A stretch of DNA of 64,000 bases from Chryseosolibacter sp044507775 (GTDB lineage Bacteria > Bacteroidota > Bacteroidia > Cytophagales > Cyclobacteriaceae): positions 124,001 to 188,000 of the forward strand of contig JBIQIY010000004.1 of NCBI GenBank assembly GCA_044507775.1, given 5' to 3'. Below, piece by piece: positions 25,723-34,121 of the stretch. The notes below the pieces were generated by a model. It was not told where the DNA came from. It saw only the letters and a program-made list of their open reading frames with translations, and made no database searches. A program made the position numbers and the translations under genes. Within the stretch, counting starts at the first letter, position 1, and the number at the start of each line of letters is the position of its first letter.

Positions 25723-27084
25723 ATGAAAAAGTTCTGGTTGAACTGCTTACTGGCCACCCTGTTTGTTTTCGGACTGATGTGGACCCTGGACAAAGTCATG
25801 GAGTTGAATATGTTCGACGCATTTGACCCGATCGGCCAGGCTTTGTCGGACGTTGAGTTAACGGATTATGCATTTTCCAAAATCCGCCCGGACTTGCCGC
25901 TTGAGGAAAGAATCGTTGTCGTGAACATCGGGAACTTGTCACGGGCGGGGATTGCCGAACAGATAAGGATCATCAACAAATACAAACCACGGGTGATAGG
26001 GATTGATGGATACTTCAATTGTGAAGGTGGGATGCGCGATACCGTCAACTGTCCGCAGCTGAACGATACAATGGGGAATCTTCTGCTGAGCAATGCCATA
26101 CAGGAAGCCGGAAATGTGGTGCTAGTCTCAAAACTTCATCAGTCCTATGTTTCATATAAAAAGGGGGAATTTGATGTATATGATTCCATGGAGTTTTCGG
26201 ATCCGGTCTTTCAGGATTTTGCTTATTCGGGATTTGCCAATCTACCAACAGCGAATAAAGCAGCGTACCAGGAAGACGTCAAGATCTGTCGCTCTTTTGT
26301 TCCGAAACTAACGATCAATGGGAGGGAAGAGCTTGCGTTTGCGGTGAAAGTCGCCATGCTGTATGATTCTTCCAAGGCGAAGGCACTTCTTGACCGCGAT
26401 AAGGAAGAGGAACTGGTCTTCTTTCGTGGAAATTTGGAAATGCAGGACGTCAGAACAAGAATATTAAAGGAAAAGTCTTTGGCCGCTACAGAGTTTCCAG
26501 TGTCATTTTATTTCCTGGACGTGGATGCCGTGTTGACTGAAAAATTTATTCCGGACATGGTCAAGGATAAGATTGTGCTTTTCGGTTTCATGGGATCATA
26601 TTTTGGAGACCCTGCATGGGATGACAAGTTTTTTACGCCACTTAACAAGAAGGTTGCTGGACGCGCCAATCCAGACATGTTTGGAGTAATAGTTCATGCA
26701 AACATTGTTGCTATGATCCTCAATGGCCAGTTTATTGATGAGTTAGCGGAATGGCAGCAATACCTTATAGCTTTTGTCTTTTGCTTTTTGAACATGGCGC
26801 TTTTCCTGCACATCAATTCCAAGTATCCTGTTTGGTTTGACAGTATGTCGTTGATTATTCAGGTGGTGCAGATTCTGCTCTTAATGGGTCTGACTGTGGT
26901 TGTTTTTGGGAAATTCTCCTTTAAACTGGATTTGACTGTTGCGATAGTCACAATCGCCCTGACTGGACCTGTCTTTGAGTTTTACGACAACGTTTTGACC
27001 AGTTTGCTGCGAATTTGGAAAAATAAGAGGCTTACCAATCGGAAGGAACAGGTATTAACACCCCAGAATCAGGATATTTCGTAG
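25723..27084 (+). CDS. CHASE2-domain membrane protein without output domain
   Basis: A 453-residue protein. A membrane anchor (about 7-24) is followed by a ~320-residue extracytoplasmic CHASE2 domain: ERIVVVNIGNLSRAGIAEQIRIINKYKPRVIGIDGYF, FANLPTANKAAYQEDVKICRSF, PDMVKDKIVLFGFMGSYFGDPAWDDKFFTPLN and PDMFGVIVHANIVAMIL. Three C-terminal helices (about 342-365, 372-398, 401-425) and a ~30-residue cytosolic tail end it. CHASE2 is a sensory domain normally joined to a kinase, cyclase or GGDEF domain; none is present, so signalling must pass to a partner or the protein acts otherwise. The gene looks more A+T-rich than its neighbours. The first FecR-like gene begins 28 bases later, probably the same operon. 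Confidence 0.85.
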   Translation: MKKFWLNCLLATLFVFGLMWTLDKVMELNMFDAFDPIGQALSDVELTDYAFSKIRPDLPLEERIVVVNIGNLSRAGIAEQIRIINKYKPRVIGIDGYFNCEGGMRDTVNCPQLNDTMGNLLLSNAIQEAGNVVLVSKLHQSYVSYKKGEFDVYDSMEFSDPVFQDFAYSGFANLPTANKAAYQEDVKICRSFVPKLTINGREELAFAVKVAMLYDSSKAKALLDRDKEEELVFFRGNLEMQDVRTRILKEKSLAATEFPVSFYFLDVDAVLTEKFIPDMVKDKIVLFGFMGSYFGDPAWDDKFFTPLNKKVAGRANPDMFGVIVHANIVAMILNGQFIDELAEWQQYLIAFVFCFLNMALFLHINSKYPVWFDSMSLIIQVVQILLLMGLTVVVFGKFSFKLDLTVAIVTIALTGPVFEFYDNVLTSLLRIWKNKRLTNRKEQVLTPQNQDIS

Positions 27085-27112
27085 ATTTATCAGACTTATA
27101 CCGCTTACAAGC

Positions 27113-28012
27113 ATGAAAACGCAGAAGTTAATTCTTTCGGCAATCCTCGTCGCTGTCGCCTTCGGTGTTTCAGCTCAGGATTACGCCTTTAAGGTCCTGG
27201 CCAACAAAGGAAATAACGAAGTGAAGGCTGGTGAAAGCTGGCAACCTCTCAAGACGGGCGCGGCATTGCAGGCTGGAGATGAAGTGAGATTGGGCGACAA
27301 TAGCTATGTGGGACTGGTCCACAGCAGTGGCAAACCAGTGGAGGTAAAAGAAGCCGGTGTACATAAAATTTCCGCGTTGGCCGATAAGGTTGGCGCCGGT
27401 AGCAGCGTGCTGAACAAGTATACGGATTTCATTCTCAGCAGTAATTCGGCTGAAGCTCAGAAGAACAGGTTGAGCGCCACGGGAGCCGTGCACAGAGCGC
27501 TGGAAGGCGATGCTGCAATCAAAGTGTTTCTCCCTGAAAAAGACCATTCCGGAATTTTTAACAAGACCGCCGTTATCAACTGGGAGGCCAGTGACGTGGC
27601 GGGTCCTTACGTCGTGACCGTCATCAATATGTTCGAAGATGTATTGATCAAAGCGGAGACGCCCGAGACAAGCTATGAGGTTGACCTGTCTGATCCGAAG
27701 CTGGCGAACGAGACCGCCATTCTCATCCAGGTGAGCGCAAAGGCGGACGCGAAGCAGGTCTCAAAACAACATATGATCAAGAAGCTTTCTCCTGCCGAGC
27801 TTGAAAAAGTGAGCGCAGCCATCCAGGAGATCAAGGGCGAAGTAAGCGAGGAGACGGCGATGAACAAGTTGTACCTCGCCAGCTTTTACGAGAAGAATAA
27901 CCTGCTGATCGATGCGATCTGCGCCTACGAGGAAGCTGTCAAGCTGGAACCGGAAGTCGCAGTATTCAAGGATTCGTACGAAGAATTTCTGCTGCGAAAT
28001 CATCTGAAATAA
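27113..28012 (+). CDS. Secreted FecR-like/TPR-like protein, first of a tandem pair
   Basis: A 299-residue exported protein. A signal peptide (1-21, AFGVSAQ) is followed by a FecR-like beta domain (about 24-95: KVLANKGNNEVKAGESWQPLKTGAALQAGDEVRLGDNSYVGLVHSSGKPVEV), the string SSVLNKYTDFILSS, then an Ig-like domain (about 135-215, INWEASDVAGPYVVTVINMF) and a helical TPR-like end (LASFYEKNNLLIDAICAYEEAVKLEP). It is clearly paralogous to the next gene. It is not an anti-sigma factor: no cytosolic N-terminus or membrane helix. It follows the CHASE2 gene by 28 bases and is closed by a terminator, so CHASE2 and this protein are likely one functional unit. Confidence 0.82.
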   Translation: MKTQKLILSAILVAVAFGVSAQDYAFKVLANKGNNEVKAGESWQPLKTGAALQAGDEVRLGDNSYVGLVHSSGKPVEVKEAGVHKISALADKVGAGSSVLNKYTDFILSSNSAEAQKNRLSATGAVHRALEGDAAIKVFLPEKDHSGIFNKTAVINWEASDVAGPYVVTVINMFEDVLIKAETPETSYEVDLSDPKLANETAILIQVSAKADAKQVSKQHMIKKLSPAELEKVSAAIQEIKGEVSEETAMNKLYLASFYEKNNLLIDAICAYEEAVKLEPEVAVFKDSYEEFLLRNHLK

Positions 28013-28031
28013 CAGCGACACACCTCTCTTG

Positions 28032-28058
28032 AAAGCCGCGTATTTCAGCGGCTTTTTT
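28032..28058 (+). terminator. Intrinsic terminator after the first FecR-like gene
   Basis: AAAGCCGC (28032-28039) and GCGGCTTT (28048-28055) form a perfect 8-bp stem with an 8-base loop, running into six T residues. It separates the CHASE2 operon from the second FecR-like gene. Confidence 0.88.
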
Positions 28059-28108
28059 GCTTTACACCGGATTATTTGCGCTAATTTGCATTTGGAAAAC
28101 TCTACACT

Positions 28109-28987
28109 ATGAAAGTATTAGCATTTATTTTCGCTGTAGCGCTGTCGGCCAATGTTTCAGCCCAGGATTATGCTTTCAAAGTCTTGATCAACAAAGGCCA
28201 GAATGCGATCAAGGTAGGAAATGACTGGCTTCCCATTAAGGTTGGCGCCAGCCTCAAATCGGCGGATGAACTCAAGATATCCCAGAACGGATACCTCGGG
28301 CTAGTGCATGTCACGGGCAAACCGCTCGAAGTAAAGGACGCCGGTCAGCACAAGGTTGCCGACTTGTCTGCCAAGGTGAAGGAGGGATCCAGTGTGTTGA
28401 ACAAATACACTGATTTTATTTTGAGCTCAAAGGACAACAACGCAAATAGCATGGTGGCCACCGGGGCGGTCTACAGGGGCACGGGTGCAATAAAAGTATT
28501 TCTTCCCGCGTCGAACGAAGCGATCATCTTCAACGACGAGATTGCCATCACCTGGGCAAAGGACCCTGATGCTAAAACGTATATCGTGCGCTTTAACAGC
28601 ATGTTCGGCGACGAACTTGAAAAGCTTGAGGTCAGTGACACCACCGTATCCGTCAATCTGAACGGAGCGAAATTCCGCAATGAAGACAACATCCTGGTTC
28701 AGATTACATCCAGGACCGATCCCGGAAAGACGTCGGATCCCACCATGCTGAAGAAGCTTTCGAGCGCCGACAAAAAAAGAATTAACACGGTCCTGAATGA
28801 GATCGCTGACTATACACGGGAGAAGACCGCGCTCAATCAATTGGTGCTGGCAAGTTTTTACGAGAATCACGGCCTTCTGATTGACGCTGCAACGGCCTAC
28901 CGGCAGGCGATCCGCATGGCTCCCACCGTCGCGCAATATGAAAGCGAGTATGACGAGTTCATCGCTCGTCACGCGCTAGGGAAATAA
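28109..28987 (+). CDS. Secreted FecR-like/TPR-like protein, second of a tandem pair
   Basis: A 292-residue exported paralogue of the preceding protein with the same order: signal peptide (1-19, ANVSAQ), FecR-like beta domain (KVLINKGQNAIKVGNDWLPIKVGASLKSADELKISQNGYLGLVHVTGKPLEV), the identical block SSVLNKYTDFILSS, an Ig-like middle (ITWAKDPDAKTYIVRFNSMF) and a TPR-like C-terminus (LASFYENHGLLIDAATAYRQAIRMAP). A terminator on either side shows it can be transcribed alone, so dosage of the two paralogues may differ. The function is unknown; a periplasmic partner of the CHASE2 sensor is my inference. Confidence 0.82.
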   Translation: MKVLAFIFAVALSANVSAQDYAFKVLINKGQNAIKVGNDWLPIKVGASLKSADELKISQNGYLGLVHVTGKPLEVKDAGQHKVADLSAKVKEGSSVLNKYTDFILSSKDNNANSMVATGAVYRGTGAIKVFLPASNEAIIFNDEIAITWAKDPDAKTYIVRFNSMFGDELEKLEVSDTTVSVNLNGAKFRNEDNILVQITSRTDPGKTSDPTMLKKLSSADKKRINTVLNEIADYTREKTALNQLVLASFYENHGLLIDAATAYRQAIRMAPTVAQYESEYDEFIARHALGK

Positions 28988-29012
28988 CATGAAGCTCCTG
29001 GCTTTGAAGCGG

Positions 29013-29042
29013 GGCATCTCATGACGGGATGCCTTTCTTTTT
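29013..29042 (+). terminator. Intrinsic terminator after the second FecR-like gene
   Basis: GGCATC (29013-29018) and GATGCC (29028-29033) pair across a 9-base loop, followed by TTTCTTTTT. A plausible rho-independent terminator between this gene and sucD. Confidence 0.75.
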
Positions 29043-29076
29043 GGTCCTTGTGCAGGGAGGCAGATCCCCGGTTGCT

Positions 29077-29107
29077 TTTGGCCGGAACCATTATTATTCT
29101 ATTTTTG
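29077..29107 (+). promoter_or_regulatory. Consensus promoter of sucD
   Basis: TTTG (29077-29080), a 19-base spacer and TATTTTTG (29100-29107) match both boxes of the Bacteroidota promoter. Transcription would start near 29113, leaving about 20 bases of leader before the ATG at 29133. Confidence 0.85.
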
Positions 29108-29132
29108 TGCATCTTTTAAATCGCTAAGCTCC

Positions 29133-30014
29133 ATGAGTGTTCTCGTCAATAAAAGTTCTCGCGTAATCGTTCAGGGTTTCACAGGGTCAGAGGGTTCTTT
29201 TCACGCCGGCCAAATGATTGAGTATGGTACCAACGTCGTCGGCGGTGTGACGCCGGGAAAGGGTGGGTCTGAGCATCTGGGTCGCCCCGTCTTTAACACC
29301 GTGAAGGAAACCGTTGAGAAGACCGGCGCTGATGTATCCATTATTTTTGTTCCTCCGGCCTTTGCCGCGGATGCGATCATGGAAGCCGCGGAAGCGGGAA
29401 TCAAAGTGATCATCGCCATTACGGAAGGGATTCCGGTAAAGGACATGATGATCGTGAAGAAATATATTCAGTCGAAAGGTGTTGTTCTGATCGGTCCTAA
29501 CTGCCCGGGGGTAATTACACCGGGTGAAGCAAAAGTGGGAATCATGCCCGGCTTTGTGTTCAAAAGAGGAAAAGTCGGCATTGTCTCCAAGTCGGGGACG
29601 CTCACATACGAAGCCGCTGACCAAATCGTGAAGGCGGGGTTGGGGATCTCGACAGCAATCGGAATCGGTGGGGACCCCATCATCGGAACGCCTACGAAAG
29701 AAGCCGTGGAAATGCTGATGAATGACCCGGAGACGGAAGCGATCGTGATGATCGGCGAGATCGGAGGAAACTATGAGCCCGTCGCCGCGCGATGGATAAA
29801 GGAAAATGGAAATAGAAAGCCCGTTGTAGGGTTCATCGCCGGGCAGACCGCGCCTCCCGGCCGGCGCATGGGCCATGCCGGCGCCATCATAGGCGGAGCG
29901 GAAGATACCGCTGCGGCAAAGATGAAGATCATGGAAGAGTGTGGGATCACCGTCGTCGAATCACCTGCGGAGATTGGCGAGACGATGGTGAAGGTGCTGT
30001 CCGGGAAAAAATAA
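29133..30014 (+). CDS. sucD: Succinate--CoA ligase, alpha subunit
   Basis: A 293-residue subunit of the TCA-cycle enzyme converting succinyl-CoA to succinate with ADP or GDP phosphorylation. Signatures: GFTGSEGSFHAGQMIEYGTNVVGGVTPGKGG (CoA-binding N-terminus, about 16-46), GPNCPGVITPGEAKVGIMPG, SGTLTYEAADQ, and the phospho-histidine at about His248 in MGHAGAIIGG. Full length. The beta subunit gene sucC is not adjacent, so the two subunits are encoded apart. The gene has its own consensus promoter and ends 5 bases from the convergent small gene. Confidence 0.95.
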   Translation: MSVLVNKSSRVIVQGFTGSEGSFHAGQMIEYGTNVVGGVTPGKGGSEHLGRPVFNTVKETVEKTGADVSIIFVPPAFAADAIMEAAEAGIKVIIAITEGIPVKDMMIVKKYIQSKGVVLIGPNCPGVITPGEAKVGIMPGFVFKRGKVGIVSKSGTLTYEAADQIVKAGLGISTAIGIGGDPIIGTPTKEAVEMLMNDPETEAIVMIGEIGGNYEPVAARWIKENGNRKPVVGFIAGQTAPPGRRMGHAGAIIGGAEDTAAAKMKIMEECGITVVESPAEIGETMVKVLSGKK

Positions 30015-30019
30015 ACACG

Positions 30020-30283
30020 TTAATAACGGGCTCTGAGATCTTTCTCCAGGTACCGGTTCAATCGGGGCAGTCCGTCGAGTATCACGAGTGCTTCTACCTC
30101 CAGGCGAGGATTGTCATCCTCATAAAGTATTTCAGCGAACAAGTTGTTGACCATATAGAGATAGCTCTGCCTTCCGTCTTTCATTCGCGTACCTAACACA
30201 ATTCCCTTGCGCTTCATGAAATCAGCCTGGCGGGTCATCGACAACCGCTTAAAGAATAGTCTCAAAAACATATCTGTAATCAT
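30020..30283 (-). CDS. Small basic protein of unknown function
   Basis: An 87-residue protein, basic, with no signal peptide or transmembrane helix. Its middle (KGIVLGTRMKDGRQSYLYMVNNLFAEILYEDDNPRLEVEALVIL) alternates short strands, and the C-terminus (LPRLNRYLEKDLRARY) is helical. ATG start at 30283. It is convergent with sucD and lies 136 bases before the phoH stop. The codon pattern and charge distribution look like a real protein, but I do not recognise the family. Confidence 0.6.
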   Translation of the reverse strand: MITDMFLRLFFKRLSMTRQADFMKRKGIVLGTRMKDGRQSYLYMVNNLFAEILYEDDNPRLEVEALVILDGLPRLNRYLEKDLRARY

Positions 30284-30410
30284 TTACAGTTGCTAAAGCC
30301 AACGGCGGGCCAAACTGTAAATAGGCCAAAAACGGGCGTTTAAGAGGGGTTAGAACCACTTTATTCCAAATTTGGGATAGTGTCGCTAAATAGAGAGAAA
30401 CGAAATGCCG

Positions 30411-31748
30411 TCACAACAGCGTATTGGCAAGGTTCGCAAGCTCGGATCGTTCGCCCTTCTCCAATGTGATGTGGGCATAGAGTTCGTGATCTTTGAGGCG
30501 ATCGATTAGTGTCGAAAGGCCATTGCTTTGCGAGTCCAGGTAGGGCGTATCGATCTGGTAGATGTCGCCCGTGAAAATGATCTTCGTATTTTCACCTGCG
30601 CGGGTAATAATTGTTTTCACTTCATGCGGCGTCAGGTTTTGCGCCTCATCCACGATAAAGCAAATGTTTGACAAGCTTCGTCCGCGGATATAGGCAAGTG
30701 GGGTGATCACCAGCTTCTCCTGGTTCACCATTTCAGTGATCTTTGAATACTCTTTGTCAGATTCCTGATACTGGTTCTGAATAAACTTGAGGTTATCCCA
30801 GAGGGGTTCCATGTATGGATTTACTTTCGATTTGATGTCGCCTGGAAGAAACCCGATGTCCTTGTTGCTCAAGGGCACGATTGGCCTCGCGAGATAAATC
30901 TGTTTGTACTCGCGCTTTTGCTCGAGGGCGGCAGCGAGTGCCAGAAGTGTTTTTCCGGTGCCGGCCACGCCTTGTATCGAAACGAGCTTGATGTCGGGTT
31001 TCAGCGCTGCGTGAATGGCGAATGTCTGTTCAGCATTTCGAGGTTTCACGCCATAGACGGATCTTTTTTCGACGTGCTCCATCATCCCGTTAAACGGATT
31101 GAAGTAAGCGAGCGCCGATTTCTTACCGCTCTTGAAGATGTAGTAGTGATTCTTCTGCGGTGCAGTTTTGCCCAGCAGCTCCTGCGGAGGACAGTAACCT
31201 TTTTCGTACAAGAGGTTGATCGTGTCGGGATCGGCATTCTCGACGATCGTTTTCCCCGTGTACAACGACGAGATGTTCTGAACTTTTCCCGTCGTGTAAT
31301 CTTCAGACTGCAGTCCCAGTGACTTCGCTTTAAGTCTGAGGTTCACATCTTTCGAGACGAGGATGACGCGGTGGTCTTTCTGTTCCTTCTGAAGCTGCAG
31401 GGCAGAATTGAGAATGCGGTGGTCGGGTTTCTCCTCGTTGAATACTTTGTTGGCATCCACGGCGCTGTTCGAACCCATCAGCACTTTGAACTTTCCTTTC
31501 GTCTTCCCGTTCATGGGATTCCACTGGTGCAGCATCTGGCCTTTTGCCAGCTTGTCGATCAGCCGTATGAATTCGCGCGCTTCAAAATTTTTGGTGTCGT
31601 TGCCTTTCTTGAAGTTATCAAGTTCTTCGAGGACCGTTATCGGGATTCCGACGTCGTGTTCATCAAAGTTGAGGATGGAGTTGTGTTCATAAATAATTAC
31701 AGACGTGTCGAGTACGAAGATCTTCTTCTCCTTCTTGGTTTTTGTCAT
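30411..31748 (-). CDS. PhoH family ATPase with N-terminal PIN domain
   Basis: A 445-residue two-domain protein. Residues about 8-135 form a PIN RNase-like domain: KKIFVLDTSVIIYEHNSI supplies the first acidic residue and VTVLEELDNFKKG-like and VILVSKDVNLRLKAK segments the others. Residues about 235-445 are a PhoH P-loop ATPase with Walker A GVAGTGKT, Walker B ICFIVDEAQNLTP and sensor FTGDIYQID. PIN-PhoH proteins (PhoH2 type) are reported to unwind and cleave RNA. Nothing nearby looks like an antitoxin, so a housekeeping RNA role is as likely as a toxin role. An AlbA_2 gene follows on the upstream side with a 58-base gap. Confidence 0.9.
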   Translation of the reverse strand: MTKTKKEKKIFVLDTSVIIYEHNSILNFDEHDVGIPITVLEELDNFKKGNDTKNFEAREFIRLIDKLAKGQMLHQWNPMNGKTKGKFKVLMGSNSAVDANKVFNEEKPDHRILNSALQLQKEQKDHRVILVSKDVNLRLKAKSLGLQSEDYTTGKVQNISSLYTGKTIVENADPDTINLLYEKGYCPPQELLGKTAPQKNHYYIFKSGKKSALAYFNPFNGMMEHVEKRSVYGVKPRNAEQTFAIHAALKPDIKLVSIQGVAGTGKTLLALAAALEQKREYKQIYLARPIVPLSNKDIGFLPGDIKSKVNPYMEPLWDNLKFIQNQYQESDKEYSKITEMVNQEKLVITPLAYIRGRSLSNICFIVDEAQNLTPHEVKTIITRAGENTKIIFTGDIYQIDTPYLDSQSNGLSTLIDRLKDHELYAHITLEKGERSELANLANTLL

Positions 31749-31806
31749 ACTTCACAAAGAACTTGGTTTACTAAATGTAAACAATCGCACCGAAAGCTTT
31801 CACTTT

Positions 31807-32517
31807 TTAAAATACAATTTTTTCGCTATCCTTATTGCCCGTTTGTCTTCCGAAGGCCAGCGAAAACAAGTCCCCTTTTTCATGCGGAGTAATTCTTAGT
31901 ACGTTCGCCAGTACAAGCAGTACAAGTTTTTTCGAAGCGTAGTATCTCTTCAGGCGATTCAGTCGTACGAACTCTTTCAGAGTGATGGTTGGATTGATGT
32001 CGAGATAATGCATAAGCCATCGCTCGTGTTCTCCGTAGTGAAAACGGATATCTCTTTTTACCAGTGAGCGCCTTGCGATCTCGCGGACTTCACGGCTCGC
32101 TTTGATACTCTGGTCATTCACGCGGATGTAGGATTCCTTCGTTTCGCCGTCGAGAAAGTAATGCGGCTTAACGCGGCTTTCGGCGATGTGATACTGAATA
32201 ACGTGCCTGCCATTGCCAATCGGGATGAAGGTCTCGGTCACGGGCAGTCGTGGTGAGCATTTGCGCAGAGATTCCTGGATAACGTATGATTCATCATCAG
32301 GATGTTTGAGACCAGCAACTTCCCCATCATCGCCAATTCCCACCAGCAGGATGCCGCCACCCGCGTTGGCAAAGGCGATCATCTCTCGCACGATCTTATC
32401 GGGATAAGAAGCTTTGCGTTTGAATTCAAGCGATGCGCTTTCTCCAAGGGAAACCAGCTTGCGGAGATCGCGAACCTGGCGCGCCTGAAAAGTAAATGCT
32501 TCCTGCGGCCGGGTCAT
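31807..32517 (-). CDS. AlbA_2 (Schlafen-type) domain protein
   Basis: A 236-residue protein starting at the ATG 32517; an ATG at 32553 would add 12 residues and overlap the moxR-like stop. Residues about 20-140 are an AlbA_2/Schlafen DNA-binding-like domain: GESASLEFKRKASYPDKIVREMIAFANAGGGILLVGIGDDGEVAGL and a later ESYIRVNDQSIKASREV. The remainder (LDINPTITLKEFVRLNRLKRYYASKKLVLLVLANVL) is helical and may be a winged helix. Such proteins are annotated as putative transcriptional regulators or ATP-binding proteins; the function is unproven. It follows the MoxR-like gene by 4 bases, hence co-transcribed with the MoxR/VWA pair. Confidence 0.8.
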   Translation of the reverse strand: MTRPQEAFTFQARQVRDLRKLVSLGESASLEFKRKASYPDKIVREMIAFANAGGGILLVGIGDDGEVAGLKHPDDESYVIQESLRKCSPRLPVTETFIPIGNGRHVIQYHIAESRVKPHYFLDGETKESYIRVNDQSIKASREVREIARRSLVKRDIRFHYGEHERWLMHYLDINPTITLKEFVRLNRLKRYYASKKLVLLVLANVLRITPHEKGDLFSLAFGRQTGNKDSEKIVF

Positions 32518-32521
32518 GCGT

Positions 32522-34030
32522 CTAGAATTTTCCTCCCATAGCTTCGTCGTCATCCTCCTCTTCCTCGTGCCCGGGGCGCGGAAGGGTGAACATGCTGCTG
32601 AGCAGGTCCTTGAATTGCAGCCCTGCTGATAGATTGTGTTTGCTGATCAGGCTGAATTCGGCGAGGCCGTGCAGCGCGAATTCCATCAGAAAAAGTTTTG
32701 CCGCAGCATCTCTTTCTTTATGAAACTCATTGATGAGGTCTGCGAGCCCCGGTACACTTCGGACCTTTTTTTCAAACTCCGCTTGCGGCATGTCGTGAAG
32801 CAGGTCGATGCTGTTGCCCTCTCCGAACCAGTCGGAAATTTTTTTGTAGGGACTTTTTTCTTTCTGCTTTCGGTACTTGTCGGGATCCGGGAAATAATTC
32901 AGGAACTGCGTGCGGATCGCTCTGCCCACCAGGTTTTGGGCGACGATGTTAGGGCCTTCCTGCTCGCCCTCATATACGAGTTCAACCTTTCCCGTGATCG
33001 CGGGGATCACGCCGATGAAATCCGAAATGCGGATGTAGACGATTTTTTCGTCGTTGATGATACTTCTGCGCTCCGCCGCTGCGATGAGGTTCTCATACGC
33101 CGAGATGGTGAGCCGCGCCGACACGCCACTTTTCGCGTCCACGTACTCGCTCTTGCGCGCCTCAAACGCGATTTGCTCGATGAGATCTTTCGTGATGTCG
33201 TTGACTGCGATCGTCTTCTGCGTTTCCTTAAGGCGCGCCTCCTGCTGGGTGATCCGTTTTCCGATCTCGAGCGTTTTCGGATAATGGGTGATAATCTGGC
33301 TATCGATCCGGTCCTTCAACGGCGTGACTATACTACCGCGGTTGGTGTAATCTTCGGGGTTGGCGGTGAAGACAAACTGGATGTCAAGGGGCAGGCGAAG
33401 CTTGAATCCGCGGATTTGAATATCTCCCTCCTGCAAAATATTGAAAAGCGAAACCTGAATGCGGGCCTGTAAATCGGGAAGTTCGTTGATCACGAAAATG
33501 CACCGGTTGGAGCGCGGTATCAGACCGAAGTGAATCACTCTTTCGTCGGAATAAGGAAGCTTAAGCGTCGCAGCTTTGATCGGATCGACGTCGCCGACCA
33601 GATCGGCCACCGAAACGTCGGGAGTCGCCAGCTTTTCCGTATAGCGGTCTTCGCGGTGAAGCCAGGCAATGGGTGTGGCGTCACCGAGTTCCTCGATCCG
33701 GTCTCGTCCGTACCTCGACAGCGGTTGGAATGGATCGTCATTCAGTTCCGACCCTTCAATCACCGGAACGTATTCGTCAAGGAGGTTGACCATCAGTCGC
33801 GCCAGCCTGGTCTTCGCCTGCCCGCGCAGCCCCAACAGGTTGATGTCGTGACCCGCGAGGATCGCGCGCTCCAGATCCGGAATCACCGTTTCTTCATAGC
33901 CCCAGATGCCCGCAAACACGTCTTCCTTGTTCCTGAGTTTTGCGATGAGGTTCTCGCGCAATTCATCTTTAATGGTCTTGCGTTTGTAGCCGGCTTTCCT
34001 TAGTTCTCCTAATGTTTTCGGTTGGGCCAT
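32522..34030 (-). CDS. MoxR-like AAA+ ATPase (magnesium chelatase-related)
   Basis: A 502-residue AAA+ ATPase. Variant Walker A LLGLRGQAKTRLARL (about 64-78), Walker B-like IFVINELPDLQARIQ (about 184-198; Asn-Glu replaces Asp-Glu), sensor 1 FVFTANPEDYTNRGSIVTPLKDRID (about 230-254) and a helical lid follow. About 200 C-terminal residues with an acidic tail (EEEEDDDEA) extend it beyond minimal MoxR proteins. It sits directly downstream of a VWA-domain gene, the usual MoxR/VWA chaperone pairing that inserts metals or remodels protein complexes. A 7-base tandem repeat lies 4 bases upstream of its ATG. Confidence 0.85.
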   Translation of the reverse strand: MAQPKTLGELRKAGYKRKTIKDELRENLIAKLRNKEDVFAGIWGYEETVIPDLERAILAGHDINLLGLRGQAKTRLARLMVNLLDEYVPVIEGSELNDDPFQPLSRYGRDRIEELGDATPIAWLHREDRYTEKLATPDVSVADLVGDVDPIKAATLKLPYSDERVIHFGLIPRSNRCIFVINELPDLQARIQVSLFNILQEGDIQIRGFKLRLPLDIQFVFTANPEDYTNRGSIVTPLKDRIDSQIITHYPKTLEIGKRITQQEARLKETQKTIAVNDITKDLIEQIAFEARKSEYVDAKSGVSARLTISAYENLIAAAERRSIINDEKIVYIRISDFIGVIPAITGKVELVYEGEQEGPNIVAQNLVGRAIRTQFLNYFPDPDKYRKQKEKSPYKKISDWFGEGNSIDLLHDMPQAEFEKKVRSVPGLADLINEFHKERDAAAKLFLMEFALHGLAEFSLISKHNLSAGLQFKDLLSSMFTLPRPGHEEEEDDDEAMGGKF

Positions 34031-34034
34031 GGTG

Positions 34035-34073
34035 AAGTTGTAAGTTGTAAGTTATAAGTTGTAAGTTCTAAAG
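34035..34073. repeat. Tandem heptamer repeat at the moxR-like start
   Basis: Five units of AAGTTGT (variants AAGTTAT and AAGTTCT) plus a partial AAGT, 4 bases upstream of the moxR-like ATG and inside the 91-base gap after the VWA gene. Copy-number change would alter the leader length by 7 bases. Confidence 0.85.
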
Positions 34074-34121
34074 TGTCCAGTGACCTGTGTGCGGAGGGCC
34101 TGAGCGATTGGGAAGCGCTAC

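Noticed and set aside
27113..28987. Anti-sigma (FecR) function for the two tandem proteins
   Set aside because: They have cleavable signal peptides, no cytosolic anti-sigma domain, no membrane helix and no sigma gene beside them; only the outer FecR-like beta domain is shared.
30411..31748. PIN-PhoH protein as a toxin of a toxin-antitoxin pair
   Set aside because: No small antitoxin gene precedes it; the 58-base gap to the AlbA_2 gene holds nothing.
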